This document shows, one piece after another, positions 1 to 10,569 of a stretch of DNA of 64,000 nt. The notes under the pieces are model-generated. The model did not search any database. It saw nothing but the letters and a program-made list of their open reading frames with translations, and had not been told where the DNA came from. Positions within the stretch are counted from its first letter, which is position 1. Every line of letters begins with the position of its first letter. Origin of the DNA: Nereocystis luetkeana (Eukaryota; Sar; Phaeophyceae; Laminariales; Laminariaceae); the NCBI GenBank assembly GCA_031213475.1, contig JARUPZ010000010.1, forward strand, positions 7,108,776 to 7,172,775. Reading direction: 5' to 3'. Position numbers and translations under genes: made by a program.

Positions 1-42
1 CCAGGTACCAGGTACACCACGCCTTCCGTAATATTGCACACT

Positions 43-1619
43 TCATTTGAGAACATACCAGCCAAGCACAAAGAAAGCCCAGAAAAGGACAAACAAAAAG
101 TATCCAGTCCCCCAAAACAAAAGTGGGCAACACTGGAAAAATATTACATGCCTGTTTCCCAGGGTCGAACGGGAAATCTCGCTTGCCGCTGCTGCTGCCG
201 CTGCTAGTCCCCGCCCCCTCGTAATCCCCGTCTCCCCATCCGCCACCATACCCCCCGCAAACCGAGCCAGATCCGTATTCCCAGCCACTCGGTGCCAGCC
301 TCGCCCATATGAGTTTTCCCCGGTCGAAGGGGTACGTTGACCCCCCCTTCTGACCGGAGTTGCGCACCTCAGAAACAGCATACCAAGCTCCACCACCTCA
401 GGCTCAGCATAACCAAGGCACACCACCTCGGACACAGTAACATCAAGCTTCACCACCTCAGGCTCAGCATAACCAAGGCCCACCACCTCGGACACAGTAA
501 CACCAAGCTTCACCACCTCAGGCTCAGCATAACCAAGGCCCACCACCTCGGACACAGTAACACCAAGCTTCACCACCTCAGGCTCAGCATCACTGAGCTC
601 CAGCACTTCGGACACAGCAACACCAAGCTCCACCTCGGACACAGCAAGACCAAGCTCCACGCCTCCGGATCCACTAACACCAAGGTCCACCACCTCAGTT
701 CTAGTATCACCGAGTTCCACCGCATCGGACACAGCAACACCAAGGTCCATCACCTCAGGGCAATCCTGCTGCAGCACAGACGTCACACGCGGCTCTTCAG
801 CATCACAGAGCTCGTTCGGTGGAGGCTAGCGTCGGCAACACCACACCACATCGGTCGAGTAGCTCGTCGCTGAGCTCGTCGCTGTCGGCTCCACCCGTGG
901 CTGCTGGGGCGCCGGCGTTCCAGCCTGCGGTGTACTGTAGTAGTTCGGCGCGTAGACGACAGTGGGCTGGGCAGTGACACACTGCCTGGCCATGCGATCA
1001 TGAAAGATGAAGTCGTCGCACACACTGTTGGGTGCACGGCTAATCACATCCCTATGCCCTCGGGCGCCACACCGTGCGTGCGCACACGTAGGATCCGTAC
1101 ATCGACGCTGCTGCAGGCAAAGGGACTCAGGCTGACACCACACGCGATCGGTGTTACCAGCCGCACCAGTGCACCACTCCGAAGCAGCATGTGGCTGCCG
1201 CCGTTGCTGCTGCTGCTGTTGCTGATGATGATAACTCTGGCCTCCACCCCAGTGTTGCTGCTGTTGAGGCTGAGGCAGTTGCTGCCCTCGGCCTCCATAC
1301 TGCCGCCGATGATGCTGCTGCTGATAAACCTGGTCTCCACCCCAGCGTTGCTGCTGTTGCCCACCAAGGTGCTGCTGCTGAGGGCGAGGCTGTTGCTGCC
1401 CTCGCCCTCCATACTGCCGCTGATGATGTTGCTGCTGATACCTCTGGCCTCCACCCCAGCGTTGCTGCTGTTGTCCATCAAAGTCATAATGCTGGTGCTG
1501 CAACAGCGCGTCACCTCCATCACGTCGTTCCTGCTGCACCTTCATACCAAGCAGCTCCTCCATTTGCGCCATACCACCACAGACGCCCTTCCACCAGTAG
1601 GTGCTCTCCTCTAACACAG

Positions 1620-1651
<32 letters not shown>

Positions 1652-1839
1652 CTCACATTAACTCTCTGACGAAGGAGTCCGTGGTCACACAAAGGTGCTG
1701 GAGCCCTAGGAAGATCCGAAAAACAAAAAAAAAATCGAAAATTCGGCTGCCTCAAAATACACGAGACGAAAAAAAGCGCACACAAGATAAAACCAATGTG
1801 CAAAACTGAACTAACATGGCCGCGGGTATATCCTCTCAA
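43..1839 (-). pseudogene. Gln-rich, Cys-containing ORF with C-terminal 20-residue repeats, split by one TAG
   Basis: A minus-strand frame is open from 1839 to 43 except for one in-frame TAG at 828-826, so the two halves are in the same phase. The more likely start is the Met near 1572, because the first ~75 codons overlap repeat W and a (TTG)n tract that encodes a Thr run. After that come Gln/Gly-rich repeats (QQQQRWGGGQ-like, three copies), then a Cys-rich patch with about ten Cys between 1180 and 1000. Past the TAG are acidic 20-residue repeats of the type EVVKLGVTVSEVV, an Ala run, and a strongly hydrophobic tail of about 30 residues that could be a membrane segment. No known domain is recognised. 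The architecture (Q-rich, Cys patch, acidic repeats) resembles a retroelement gag. It may also be a repeat-derived open frame only. Confidence 0.4.
385..750. repeat. 60-bp tandem repeat (two 30-bp half units)
   Basis: The unit AAGCTYCACCACCTCAGGCT... is followed by the related half unit AAGGCCCACCACCTCGGACA. Near-identical 60-bp copies occupy about 387-600, and degenerate half units continue to about 750. Because 60 is divisible by three, the frames stay open on both strands: the plus strand reads as His/Lys/Ser repeats and the minus strand as Val/Glu/Leu repeats. Confidence 0.85.
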
Positions 1840-2893
1840 CTATAACATAGAAGAGTACCCCCGTTCCCACCACTAACCAACTCGTGGCTGCTGACTACAG
1901 CGGATGCTGTCTGAAGTGCTGCCTTCACCGTACGAAACGCACGGTAGTCGTGAAAACGAAATAGGAACACACCTGCCTGCTATCTGGGGTGCTGTCAGAG
2001 TGAAGACTCGCGGATATGCAGTCAAAAAAGGAGCAATCGAACCTTACTACCACACGAATATCAACGATCGCCATAATCTCTTCCTGGGCTGTCTGACACA
2101 AAAAAGTGCAGCACAGTTATGATACCACGCCCCTGATAATTGCGTAGGTTATTCCCCATGAAGGGTATACAACTCGTTAAACTACAAAGACCAGCAGTGA
2201 CGACGTTTATAACAAGTACCGGTAGATACTATTCTGCCTCGTGAAAAACAATACCAGGAAAAAACAAACTATGACTGCTTCTCTCGTGATGATAGTGTGC
2301 GTGCAGATCATGGGTCTCCATGCACCGTCTTCCTGCCGCTCTTCATGGCCGCATCATCGCCTTGGCCCAATCCACCCGCTCCTTTGCGCGTGCAATCGTT
2401 GCCATTCCCTTCCAGTCGTTTCCCTTTCTCCGTCATCCTGAAAAACAAAATGCTCCTCGCACTTGCGGTTCTGATCTGGAAAATAAAAATTCTCGCGCAG
2501 GGGGAGGTCAATCCGTCTCTTCCCCGCACGTCGACGCTCAGTCTCCCTCCTCCCTCGTCGTCGAATCCAACCTCCTACCGGCGCAATAGACTGTGCCGTA
2601 GTGTGGCCTGTGGTGGCGCCTGCCTCCGCGCACGGACACCCCGATTGAGCATTGCTGCTCTGCCGCAGCTGCCTAAAAAAGACGCGCGAATCGTAGGTGT
2701 CCGTGCCTGACGCACCACGTACGACCCAACTCTACTGCCGCCTGAGCCTCGCGGCCACAGGCAGCAGCGAGAAGGTATCACTCCTTGAGGGTGAGTCCGG
2801 CCTTACACCCGCCAGAAAGACCTACCCCACTCGTTATTAGCCGGATAGGGCATGCCTCGCAGCATTCCTTGCCGAGGCAGCGAGGGGAACGGA
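1612..2893. repeat. Direct repeat W, copy 1
   Basis: This segment starts at a (TTG)n microsatellite (about 1619-1650) and is repeated in the same orientation at 4612-5833. Shared landmarks are CTCTGACGAAGGAGTCCGTG, the ACGCACGGTAGTCGTGAA block, the GGTGGCGCCTGCCTCCGCGC block and the closing GATAGGGCATGCCTCG. Homology ends abruptly after GAGGGGAACG. I cannot assign a class. It may be a segmental duplication or the long terminal repeat of an old element whose interior is 2894-4611. No convincing protein is encoded. Confidence 0.8.
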
Positions 2894-3886
2894 AGTATAC
2901 AGTATAACCCTTCAGCGTCCTCCGGGCCCGGAGTCACGAAATCGTGTTTGATCACAGGAGCTGTCGGACGCGTGCACGTGATACACGCGTGGCCTACACC
3001 ATGATCGTTGAGGAAGAGCAAATAAAATGCTAGTTACAATAAGCTAAAAACAACACACACCGGGTTGGATCAATACCGTTCTGTCAGAGACCCCACCACA
3101 CAAACCACACACAGGAGGTAAGCCGCACCAAGATTTACACCGGCTGCAACACTCACATATAGACAGGCAGTATCAATATCATCAAAGCCTGGGCCGTATC
3201 ATTAACATCAGCGACTGCTCCCGGAGGAGCAGCTCCATCCCTCCATCCACGAGGCATACTAAATAATGCCCCGAAACATCTTACAAAACCCCACAATCTA
3301 TGAAACCTCCGATACCCGCAGACCTGTATCAAGCTATCGCATACCACAAACAGATGAAATGGAGATCCTTCTGTGCATTTAATAGAGGACACGAGTAAGG
3401 GTGAAAATATCCAAACTTATACGTCGAATTCAGACACGTATCGTAGTTTTTCTCGACGTCCAGCGTTCCCTGTGCATCCCAAGCTCAGTGACTTATCGAG
3501 CAACAACAATCTCTCCCCCAAGGACAGCGGAATTCCTTAGTTTCAAACGGAGGCGATCGTCATGGTACAAACCACACCTCCTTGCGGGCCCTGTGTGTGG
3601 AGATATCAGAGTCGACGTCCAGAGTCCCCTGTGCATCCCAAAGTGAGCGACTTATCGAGCAATAACTCGCCCCCCCAAGGACGACAGTGGATTTTCTTAG
3701 TTTCAAATACATTTGAAGGTTCGTAATTTCAAACTTTTCAGAACTTGCGTAATTTCAAATTTATTTGAAATTTGAAAAATTGTCACCTTACAAACATAAA
3801 CTGCGAACTGCTGCTGTGCTTCTTTAACTTGCCGACCTCATCAAGGTTATCCAACCCCTGCTCGAATACCCATTTGAGTATAGTAC
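2894..3886. other. No gene recognised; contains a ~163-bp spaced internal duplication
   Basis: No frame here looks coding. A segment at about 3448-3545 (CGACGTCCAGCGTTCCCTGT...) recurs at about 3613-3710 with the same internal order, including CTGTGCATCCCAA, GACTTATCGAGCAA and TTAGTTTCAAA. The end (3710-3785) is A/T-rich with self-complementary AATTTCAAATTTATTTGAAATT. Confidence 0.6.
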
Positions 3887-4450
3887 TGTTACAGCGAGTG
3901 GCGCCAGGGTAGGAGGTTCATAGCGCTGGGATTGTCGTGACCAGCGCTGTGGGGAGGATAATACGGCGCGAGACAACTGTCCTGATCAGTGCCACGCGTC
4001 GGGTCTATTCGATAGGCAAAGGACAAGCTTTGGTTAGCATTTTCTGGGCGGATCTTATAGGGGTAGGGATGATCCCCGGTGCGGGAACGCCTTCAGTTCC
4101 GTATAAATAACCAGTAACGAGGTCACGGGACAGCCCTGTGCTTACTGAACACCATCAAGTGAAGGAAGAAAGTCAAAGCCAAGTGATCTGCAATACCTGT
4201 CATATGGATCCCCAGCCCCTCGGGCCCTGCCTTGCCCGTTGTGCCCGTCATCGTGTCTGTGGTGCCCCTGCCATTGCTCGCTCTGGCTGCTTGCAACTAC
4301 CGCATTGCATCGATTCACTTTCTGCATGACCCGATTATTACTGCACGAAGGCACTTCTCGAACTCTCAAACAACGGCTGAGCCGGCCTCAGAGATCTAAC
4401 GAGCGCGGGTCTTTTTTAGCGTCTGAGAGCTGTACACCCTGCTATATGAT
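3887..4450 (+). mobile_element. LTR2-like repeat, copy 1 (possible solo LTR)
   Basis: It begins TGTTACAGCG and is collinear with 17968-20345, except that the second copy carries two insertions. The length of about 550 bp and the TGTTRCAGCG start resemble the LTRs of family X, so I read it as an LTR. A TATA box lies about 215 bp in. The 3' boundary is uncertain: similarity between the copies fades after CTGTACACCCTGCTATAT. I could not find a clean target duplication, and no internal region is attached to this copy. Confidence 0.55.
4102..4109 (+). promoter_or_regulatory. TATA box of LTR2 copy 1
   Basis: TATAAATA lies in the context GTTCCGTATAAATAACCAG, conserved as TATAAAGA in the second LTR2 copy at 18457. 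Its position in the middle of the repeat suits a retroelement Pol II promoter at a U3/R boundary. Confidence 0.5.
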
Positions 4451-4611
4451 GGTGAACCATTCCGAGAATCGATTCGGGTTTCCGGGGAGGCTCTTTAACC
4501 CCGGATGTTTATACGTAGGAGGGATAGAGAAAAAATATCGAAGAAGACAAACAGGATGGAATCAACAATATATCTATATCGTACATACAGAACTACGAAG
4601 TAATAAAAATA

Positions 4612-5833
4612 GGTTGTTGTTGTTGTTCTCACATTAACACTCTGACGAAGGAGTCCGTGGTCACAGAAAGGTGCTGGAGCCCCAGGAAGATCCGAAAAAC
4701 CATAAAAAATCGAAATTCGGCGGCCTAAAAAAACAGAGACGAAGAAGGCGCATACAAGATGAAATCAACCTGCAAACTGAATTTACATGGCCGCGCGTAT
4801 ATCCTCTCAATTATACAACATAGAGTTCCCCCCGTTCCCACCACTAACCAACTCGTGGCTGCTGACTACAGCGGCTGCTGTCTGGAGTGCTGCCTGCACC
4901 GTACGTAACGCACGGTAGTCGTGAACACAGAGAGAAGCACGCCGGATGTCTGGGGTGCTGTCAGAGTGACGACTCGCGGACATGCAGTGAAAAAGGAGCA
5001 ATCGAACCGAGAAAAACACCACACGGATACCAACGATGGCCATCTGTTCCCGGACTGTCTGACAACAAAAGATGCAGGACAGCTATGATACAACGCCCCT
5101 GAAAAATGCGGGGGTCATTCCCCATGAAGGTTAAAAAACTCGCCAACACTACAGACACCAGTGACGCTAATAACAAGTACATACTGCCTCGTGACAAACA
5201 AAAACCAGAAAAAAAACGATGACTGCTTCTCTCATGATGGTGTACGCGCCGGTCATGGGTCTTCGTGTGCCGTCCTGCTGCCGTTCGTGTCCGCCTCATC
5301 GCCTGAGCCCAATCCACACTTTGCACGTGCTCTCGTTGCCACTCCCTTTCAGTCGGTTCCTCTTCTCTCCCGTCCCGAAAAACAAAAAATGCTCCTCGCA
5401 CTTGCGGTTCTGATCTGAAGACACAAAAATTCTCGCGCAGGGTGAGTTCAATCCGTCTCTTCCCCGCTCGTCGACGCTTTGTCTCCCTCCTCCTTCGTCG
5501 TCGAATCCAGCCTCCTACCGGCGCAATAGACTGTGCCGTAGTGCGGCCTGTGGTGGCGCCTGCCTCCGCGCACGGACATCCCGATTGAACATTGCTGCTC
5601 TGCCGCAGCTGCCTAAGAAAGACGCGTCAATCGTAAGTCTCCGTGCCTTACGCACCACGTACGACCCAACTCTACTGCGACCTGAGCCTCGCGGCCACAC
5701 GCAGCAGCAAGAAAGTATCACTCCTTGGGGGTGAGTCCTGCCTTACACCCGCCAGAAAGACCTACCCCTCTCGCTATAAGCCTGATAGGGCATGCCTCGT
5801 AGCATGCCTAGCCCAGGCAACCAGGGGAACGAC
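4612..5833. repeat. Direct repeat W, copy 2
   Basis: Same orientation and landmarks as 1612-2893. It also starts at a short TTG tract and ends at AGGGGAACG, where the flanks become unrelated. The copies differ by many substitutions and small indels, so the duplication is not recent. Reading frames differ between the copies, which argues against a conserved protein. Confidence 0.8.
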
Positions 5834-5864
5834 GAAGGTGTGGACATTTGTCAAACACGTACAA

Positions 5865-6113
5865 TGGTACGCCTCGGATGACCAAGCGCAGCTCGAGGCC
5901 AGCATATAGCCGTACCACTCGAGCGAGTCAGCTACCCTGGTCAACGCGAAGTAAGAGAAGCAAACGTTTATTGAAAGACGACACACAGAGACAATAGAGA
6001 GGCACTGCGGGCAAAATTTCCCAGCAGCAAGGACGCAACATCCGTTACACCCCAAGATCCATATCTCTATAGAAAACACGGGGATGTCCCCCGGATATCC
6101 CCTGACGACCACA
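5865..6113 (-). repeat. LTR3 repeat, truncated, 3' side of Z left
   Basis: Reads on the minus strand from TGTGGTCGTCAGG to TGAGGCGTACC and lacks the last ~50 bp (to GTCGCACGGGAA) found in the other copies. Homologous copies are at 9622-9750 (partial), 18106-18375 and 20497-20790. Confidence 0.7.
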
Positions 6114-6320
6114 ACCTCCCACCAGAGCGAACCCAAAGGCTCAAAGGGACCTTGGGGAACCGAAAAAAATAAAGACAGGGACAGCCGGGGGGAATACCGT
6201 AAAAGAAACACAACTCGAAGAAGAACGAAGAAACCACCAGTTAACATCGTCCGTTTCGACAAAACACTTACCATATAGCATTCAACCACAACCATAATAC
6301 AGTGCTACTCTGCAGTTGAT

Positions 6321-7339
6321 TCACCTATAGCCTTTATCCAACCCAGCACAAGAACCGATTTGATCGTCGACAAACACTTCTTTGCTTACAGTATGCGCTT
6401 TGCCCTCGCGTTCTTTGACCTCGAAACCTCCTGCTTTACTACTAGTACATTTCTCTGGCCCAACACGAATTTGAACAACATGGTCCACGAACTTGACCTC
6501 GGGCGATACCATACCGAATTCCGGTTCAGAATCCATCATCATCAGCAAAATGGTGGGTTTAGAGGACGCAGCTTCCTGTTCAGGAGCCCCTTGACGAGGC
6601 AGAGTCTTCAAAAACAGGTATATCAATCTCCGACATTTCACAGACACCCACATTCCTTTGTGAGAGCTCTTTAGAATCTGAAGCAGACACCAGTTCAGCA
6701 GAAGGAACGACGACAGGTTCTTTCACATCAATCTCGGGGTCCTCACAAACACCCACGTCCCCCGTTGGTATATCAACCTCCGATATTTCACAGACACCCA
6801 CATCCCTTTGTGACATCTCCTTAGAAGAAGACACCCCTTCAGCAGAAGGAACGACGTCAGATTCATTCACATCAACCTCAGAGTCCTCACCAACACCCAC
6901 GTCCCCCGTTGGTATATCAATCTCCGACATTTCACACCCACTACCTTTTGTGACATCTCCTTAGAAGAAGGCCACGGCCCCACTTCGCAGAAGGAACGAC
7001 GACAGGTTCATTCACATCAATCTCGGAGTCCTCACGAGCATTCACGTCCCCCGTTGGTATATCAATCTCCGACATTTCACAGACACCCACAACCTTTTGT
7101 GACATCTCCTGAGGAGAAGACATCGTTTCAGCAGAAGGAACGACGACAGGTTCATTCACATCAACCTCGGAATTCTCACAAACACCCACGCCCCCCGTTG
7201 CGGTCTCCTCATAAACAGAGATCAGTGCAGCGGAAGGAATAACATCAGATGGATTCGTAATGCAGCGCACGGCATTAATTGAACCATGGGTAGAACCAGC
7301 CCCACAAGATCGATGCTGATGGCTCCGAAGTCCAGACAA
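6321..7339 (-). pseudogene. Acidic ~50-residue repeat protein region of Z with C-terminal tail
   Basis: Minus-strand frames here encode a repeated block of about 48 residues, with recurring VGVCEMSEIDIP, PTGDVGVCED and EPVVVPSAE segments. There are four to five copies at about 7240-6610, corresponding to a DNA unit of ~145 bp. One frameshift lies near 6940 and another near 6640. The last frame ends at 6321 after a Lys/Glu-rich tail. The block sits directly downstream of the gag-like frame, so it is probably the C-terminal part of the same polyprotein. The function is unknown. The right-hand Z copy is interrupted before this point and cannot confirm it. Confidence 0.45.
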
Positions 7340-7373
7340 AGACAGTACTATTAGTCGTCGCTGTCGAAGCCCC

Positions 7374-8206
7374 TCACCCCTTCACTATTATTGCAGAATG
7401 AAGTGTCGTCATAGGTGATACGATGATATTTGAAGGAACAGCCGAACACAGCCCCGTATCTCTACTGACAGGATACAACACAGCAGCACCGATTGGAGTG
7501 TCACCTGAACTATGAGAATACTCAGATTTAGCAAAACTGTCGCTGTTAGCACAAAGGACTATGATTTCATTGGTGGCGGAAACCTTGAGATTTGAAACGT
7601 CCCACAGGAGGACCCACCGATCCGGAACAACCATCGCGTGCGGAAGCAGGGTAGACATATCGCCCAGAATCGAAGCGCTCGCCTCCAACTCCCAGCTCTC
7701 CTTGGCTGGCCTGACGCTCAATGAGTCGACCTGTATATCCAGCACGGTCCTGCTTGACTCCATCCCCACTTGATGGAAATAAATGAGACCTACTCACAGA
7801 AGAACTTTGCTGGTAGCCTCGACTCCCGTAATAATAGTAGCCATTGTTATCCGTAGACGTAGACGCAGACGCATGTACCAGCAACCGGTGTGTTCTCGGC
7901 CACTCCTTTGCTTCTCTTTCCACCATCAAAAATAAGTCCATTGGTTGAGAATATAGCTCGTCCTTAATAAGCAACTGTGAAGTGCATGCTTGCCTGAAGA
8001 CTTCAAGTGATATCGCATCCACGATTATCCTCGTGAAAAGTTGTGCTGGTGCTGATTTCCATGCGCCTCGAACTTCTCCTCCAACAATGAAAAAATCACT
8101 TATTCCAACCTCGGCAACGAACTTGCACATATCGTCAAATAGTGTCTCAACAAATCCTGCCATATCAGCAGCGTTAGTCAAAGGATCAACCGATCGAGCA
8201 ATTGAG
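7374..8206 (-). pseudogene. Gag-like protein of element Z, main part (left copy)
   Basis: The minus-strand frame from 8206 to 7567 reads SIARSVDPL..., FDDMCKFVAEVGISDFFIVGG, AWKSAPAQ, AISLEVFRQACTSQLL and MVEREAKEWPRTHRLL. A second frame then continues to 7374. The plus-strand copy at 21824-22560 encodes the same protein with conservative changes, which is good evidence for coding. There is no zinc knuckle, protease or RT motif. I call it gag-like only because it follows an LTR-like repeat and leader in both copies. Near its start (8207) it is broken by a 274-bp insertion. Confidence 0.5.
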
Positions 8207-8480
8207 TTTTTTTTTTTTTTTTTATCCTCCGGCGGATTGGTAAAAATAAAGCTTGAGCTCACCACACTTCCACATTCGTGTCGTGTGTCAATTTAGCCCT
8301 GTTGGGCACGTTGACCCGACCTGACCCCCGAGAGGAGCAGGTGCGGTGGAGATAGCCACCCGGGAGAGTCATCTCTCCCGGGTAGTGTGGGACTTGCGTT
8401 TGCTCACCCACCAACAAAAACCAAGGCTATGAGGCCTTCCCGCCGGACTCGGACCAGTTACGGTCCACCCTACCCTACCC
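8207..8480 (-). mobile_element. SINE-like poly(A) retroposon inserted in Z gag
   Basis: Compared with the uninterrupted Z copy (around 21970-21985), 274 bp are inserted here. Read on the minus strand it starts GGGTAGGGTAGGGTGG and ends in about 17 A. A box-B-like GGTCCGAGTCC lies close to the 5' end, and an 11-bp perfect hairpin lies inside. The flanks are GAATCACTTC and CTCAATTGC, against GAATCGCTTTGCTCAATTGC in the empty copy, so at most a trivial target duplication is present. The A tail and precise insertion support a retroposed RNA. A SINE is the simplest reading, but a box A at normal spacing is missing. Confidence 0.55.
8358..8383. other. 11-bp perfect hairpin within the retroposon
   Basis: ACCCGGGAGAG (8358-8368) pairs perfectly with CTCTCCCGGGT (8373-8383) around a TCAT loop. 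A stem this G+C-rich would be stable in the transcript and may be a structural domain of the SINE-like RNA. Confidence 0.8.
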
Positions 8481-8706
8481 GAAGTGATTCTTCCACAGAG
8501 ATAGCACCTTGCTTACGCTTATGATATGCCTTAACATGCAGGCAGTCCAGCAGGACGTCATTGGAAATACGAGAAGTATCACCAGTATAGCCTGCCTCCA
8601 TGCATAGCCGTTGCAGCAGAAATACTGGAATCATATCTCCAATGTGATAATCTCTCAAGTCATCCAGCTTCGCAAGGAAATCGAGGAACAAACGGATATC
8701 GTCCAC
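8481..8706 (-). pseudogene. Gag-like protein of element Z, N-terminal part (left copy)
   Basis: The minus-strand frame reads DDIRLFLDFLAKLDDL, MIPVFLLQRLCMEAGYTGD and LLDCLHVKAYHKRK. It is homologous to 21750-21965 on the plus strand, where the same residues occur but with a TGA at 21818-21820 in place of a Gly codon. In the ancestral element this frame ran directly into the segment now at 8206-7374. Confidence 0.5.
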
Positions 8707-9621
8707 CTCACCACCTCATAAAATTGTGTAGTTTTCTGCTTCGGGAAGAAAGGCCACGTACCACGGCTGTCCTAATCACGTCGTACTCGAAGACGAAATC
8801 ATTTGTTTCTCGGTTACATTTTGAAACGGCATTACTTACGCCGAAAACACGACGACTCTCTGAATCTATACGAGGAATCGATGAAGCTCCAGACTCCTAC
8901 TGGTATATATGAGCACCTCGTGACGCACCACCAGCCCCTCGACCTTGGTCTGGACCAAACGACCGACAGACCGAACTTTGCCAGCGTTCCATATCCTAGT
9001 CCGTAAAGCTAGGAAGCCGAATGCGAAATATACGGAAAAATCACCTCACCGTTTTTGTGCACCAACCCACGAAGATATTGTTCCTCTCACTTATTCTGAA
9101 AGATCCTCTTGATAATTTTCCACCCACTGGTATCTTTCAAGAGGTATTTATTTTGTAGACAAATGTTGCTGTACCCGTACCTCGTACTCGTAGACAAAAT
9201 TTGATAATTGATGTACTCGTCCCGAGTACTCGTATCCATACAAAATGATGCTCAACCACAGGTGCTGCTCCAACTCCACTCGAACAGTCGATCACCCTGA
9301 CCATCCTCCACTCGTTCCGGTCACAGACACCTCGCACCCGAATGTAGGCAAAGTTCCCGAAGAAGGTGATATTGGCTCAACCGATATAATATATTGCAAT
9401 TTGTAACAGCAAGCAAAGCTAGAGTGGAGTTCTACCCGAATTCCACATGAAAACCTTGAACACCAATGACTGAAGTAGAAGACACTCAACCCGATGATTG
9501 ACCCTAAACCCGAAGAAAACCCGAAGAAAATATCTGAAGACCAAATACCCAAGACGTCAATATGCCCACACGATGTATACCTGACCGAAAGATACCCACA
9601 ATCAACCCTCAAACTCGAAAT

Positions 9622-9750
9622 TTCCCGTGCGACAACCGGCCTACCCTCGAATACTGCAGTATTATGGTACGCCTCGGATGACCAAGCTCAGCTCGAGGCC
9701 AGCATATAGCTGTACCACTCGAGCGAGTCAGCCATCCTAACCCTAGTCGA
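9622..9750 (-). repeat. LTR3 repeat, partial (5' side of Z left)
   Basis: The minus strand carries the last ~130 bp of LTR3, including CTCGAGTGGTACAGCTATAT and GGCCGGTTGTCGCACGGGAA, followed by the Z leader as in the right-hand copy. The 5' half of the LTR is missing. Confidence 0.7.
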
Positions 9751-10260
9751 ACATACATGTGCCGTGACTAACTAACTGATGAATAGTTTTGCGAGGGTGG
9801 GTCCGCATGATCCGAAGGATCTGTACGATATGCAGGGTCTGCATAATGTATATGCATCACTCTTTTCTTTGGCGGTGAGATCTGCTTGGTCTTTATGATT
9901 GCACTTGCGTGCAGGGTGGTGCATGATGCGTAGGATCTGCATGATCGATTATCTACACACTCCAATTTGTAGTTTGCCTGGAGAGACAGGTATGTGCATC
10001 ATTTCCACTTGTATACCAGGTGAGATCTGGTTGATCTCAATGATATGCTGATGTTTAACCGGGAGGGGATCTGTCTGATTGAAATTTTCCTAGATGTATG
10101 TATCTGAGTAGAATGTGTGTGAGCTGTACAATCAGTACAGTTTGACCGGGCTGGAATCTGTCCGATCTGCCGATCTGTGCATCTTTAGCGAGATAGGGTT
10201 TGCACGATCTGCATGATCTGCACATGACATGTTCATCGGTGGGTGTCATTGATCTGCAGG
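9751..10260. repeat. GATCTG quasi-decamer array, block 1
   Basis: Imperfect ~10-bp steps built on GATCTG/GATCCG recur: GATCTGTACGATATGCAGGG, GATCTGCATGATCGAT, GATCTGGTTGATCTCAATGA and GATCTGCATGATCTGCACAT. It is degenerate and interrupted. No protein is supported. The minus strand reads as a loose Asp/Pro/Thr/His repeat, which follows from the 10-mer. Confidence 0.55.
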
Positions 10261-10261
10261 C

Positions 10262-10336
10262 GTCCCCGGTGGCTTGGTAGGTGGCCCGCGTGCCTATCAA
10301 GATCAATTTCGTGGGTTCAAGTCTCACCGAGTGCAT
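10262..10336 (+). other. tRNA-like fragment (box A and box B spacing), possible SINE relic
   Basis: TGGCTTGGTAGGTGG resembles a box A. Forty-three bases later, GGGTTCAAGTCTC resembles a box B within a T-arm (GTGGG / CTCAC around TTCAAGT). The 5' and 3' sequences do not pair as an acceptor stem and no anticodon arm folds, so this is not a functional tRNA gene. Confidence 0.25.
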
Positions 10337-10569
10337 GCTCGTGGCTTTTTCTTGCAAAAAAGAAACTGATTAGCGGAAAGCGCGAGAGCGTGAGTTATAG
10401 CTACATTCGATGAAAATCGACGAGCAGTGGGAATGCTGAACCCTATGCGCGACAAAAAATAAAGGCACGTACCGGGGGGGAGAAGGGTGGACACCTGTGA
10501 CCACGGCTTGTCCAGAAGCTCGTTGAGGGTAAAACCTCCCACGAGTAAAGCTGGCAAGTAGAAGTGATG

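Larger units (their letters stand above)
5865..9750 (-). mobile_element. Element Z, left copy (gag-bearing LTR-type element, decayed)
   Basis: On the minus strand the order is: partial LTR3 (9750-9622), a leader, a gag-like frame (8706-7374 with an insertion), 50-residue repeats (7240-6610), a tail frame to 6321, then LTR3 (6113-5865). The same order LTR3, leader, gag-like frame recurs on the plus strand at 20497-22574. This supports a real element of LTR type. No reverse transcriptase or integrase is visible in either copy, so it is non-autonomous or decayed. Both LTR3 ends are truncated in this copy. Confidence 0.6.

Noticed and set aside
1000-1661. Plus-strand Leu-rich and Ala-rich proteins opposite the Gln-rich ORF
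   Set aside because: They are antisense translations of CAG/CTG repeats. Leu and Ala runs are the automatic result.
8803-9006. A ~68-residue plus-strand frame conserved in the other Z copy (21656-21447, minus), antisense to the gag-like region
   Set aside because: Differences between the copies fall mostly at the first codon position of this frame, which is the third position of the exactly opposed sense frame. The conservation therefore belongs to the sense strand and the antisense frame is a shadow.
10262-10336. A tRNA gene
   Set aside because: Box A and box B resemble a tRNA promoter, but neither the acceptor stem nor an anticodon stem can form.
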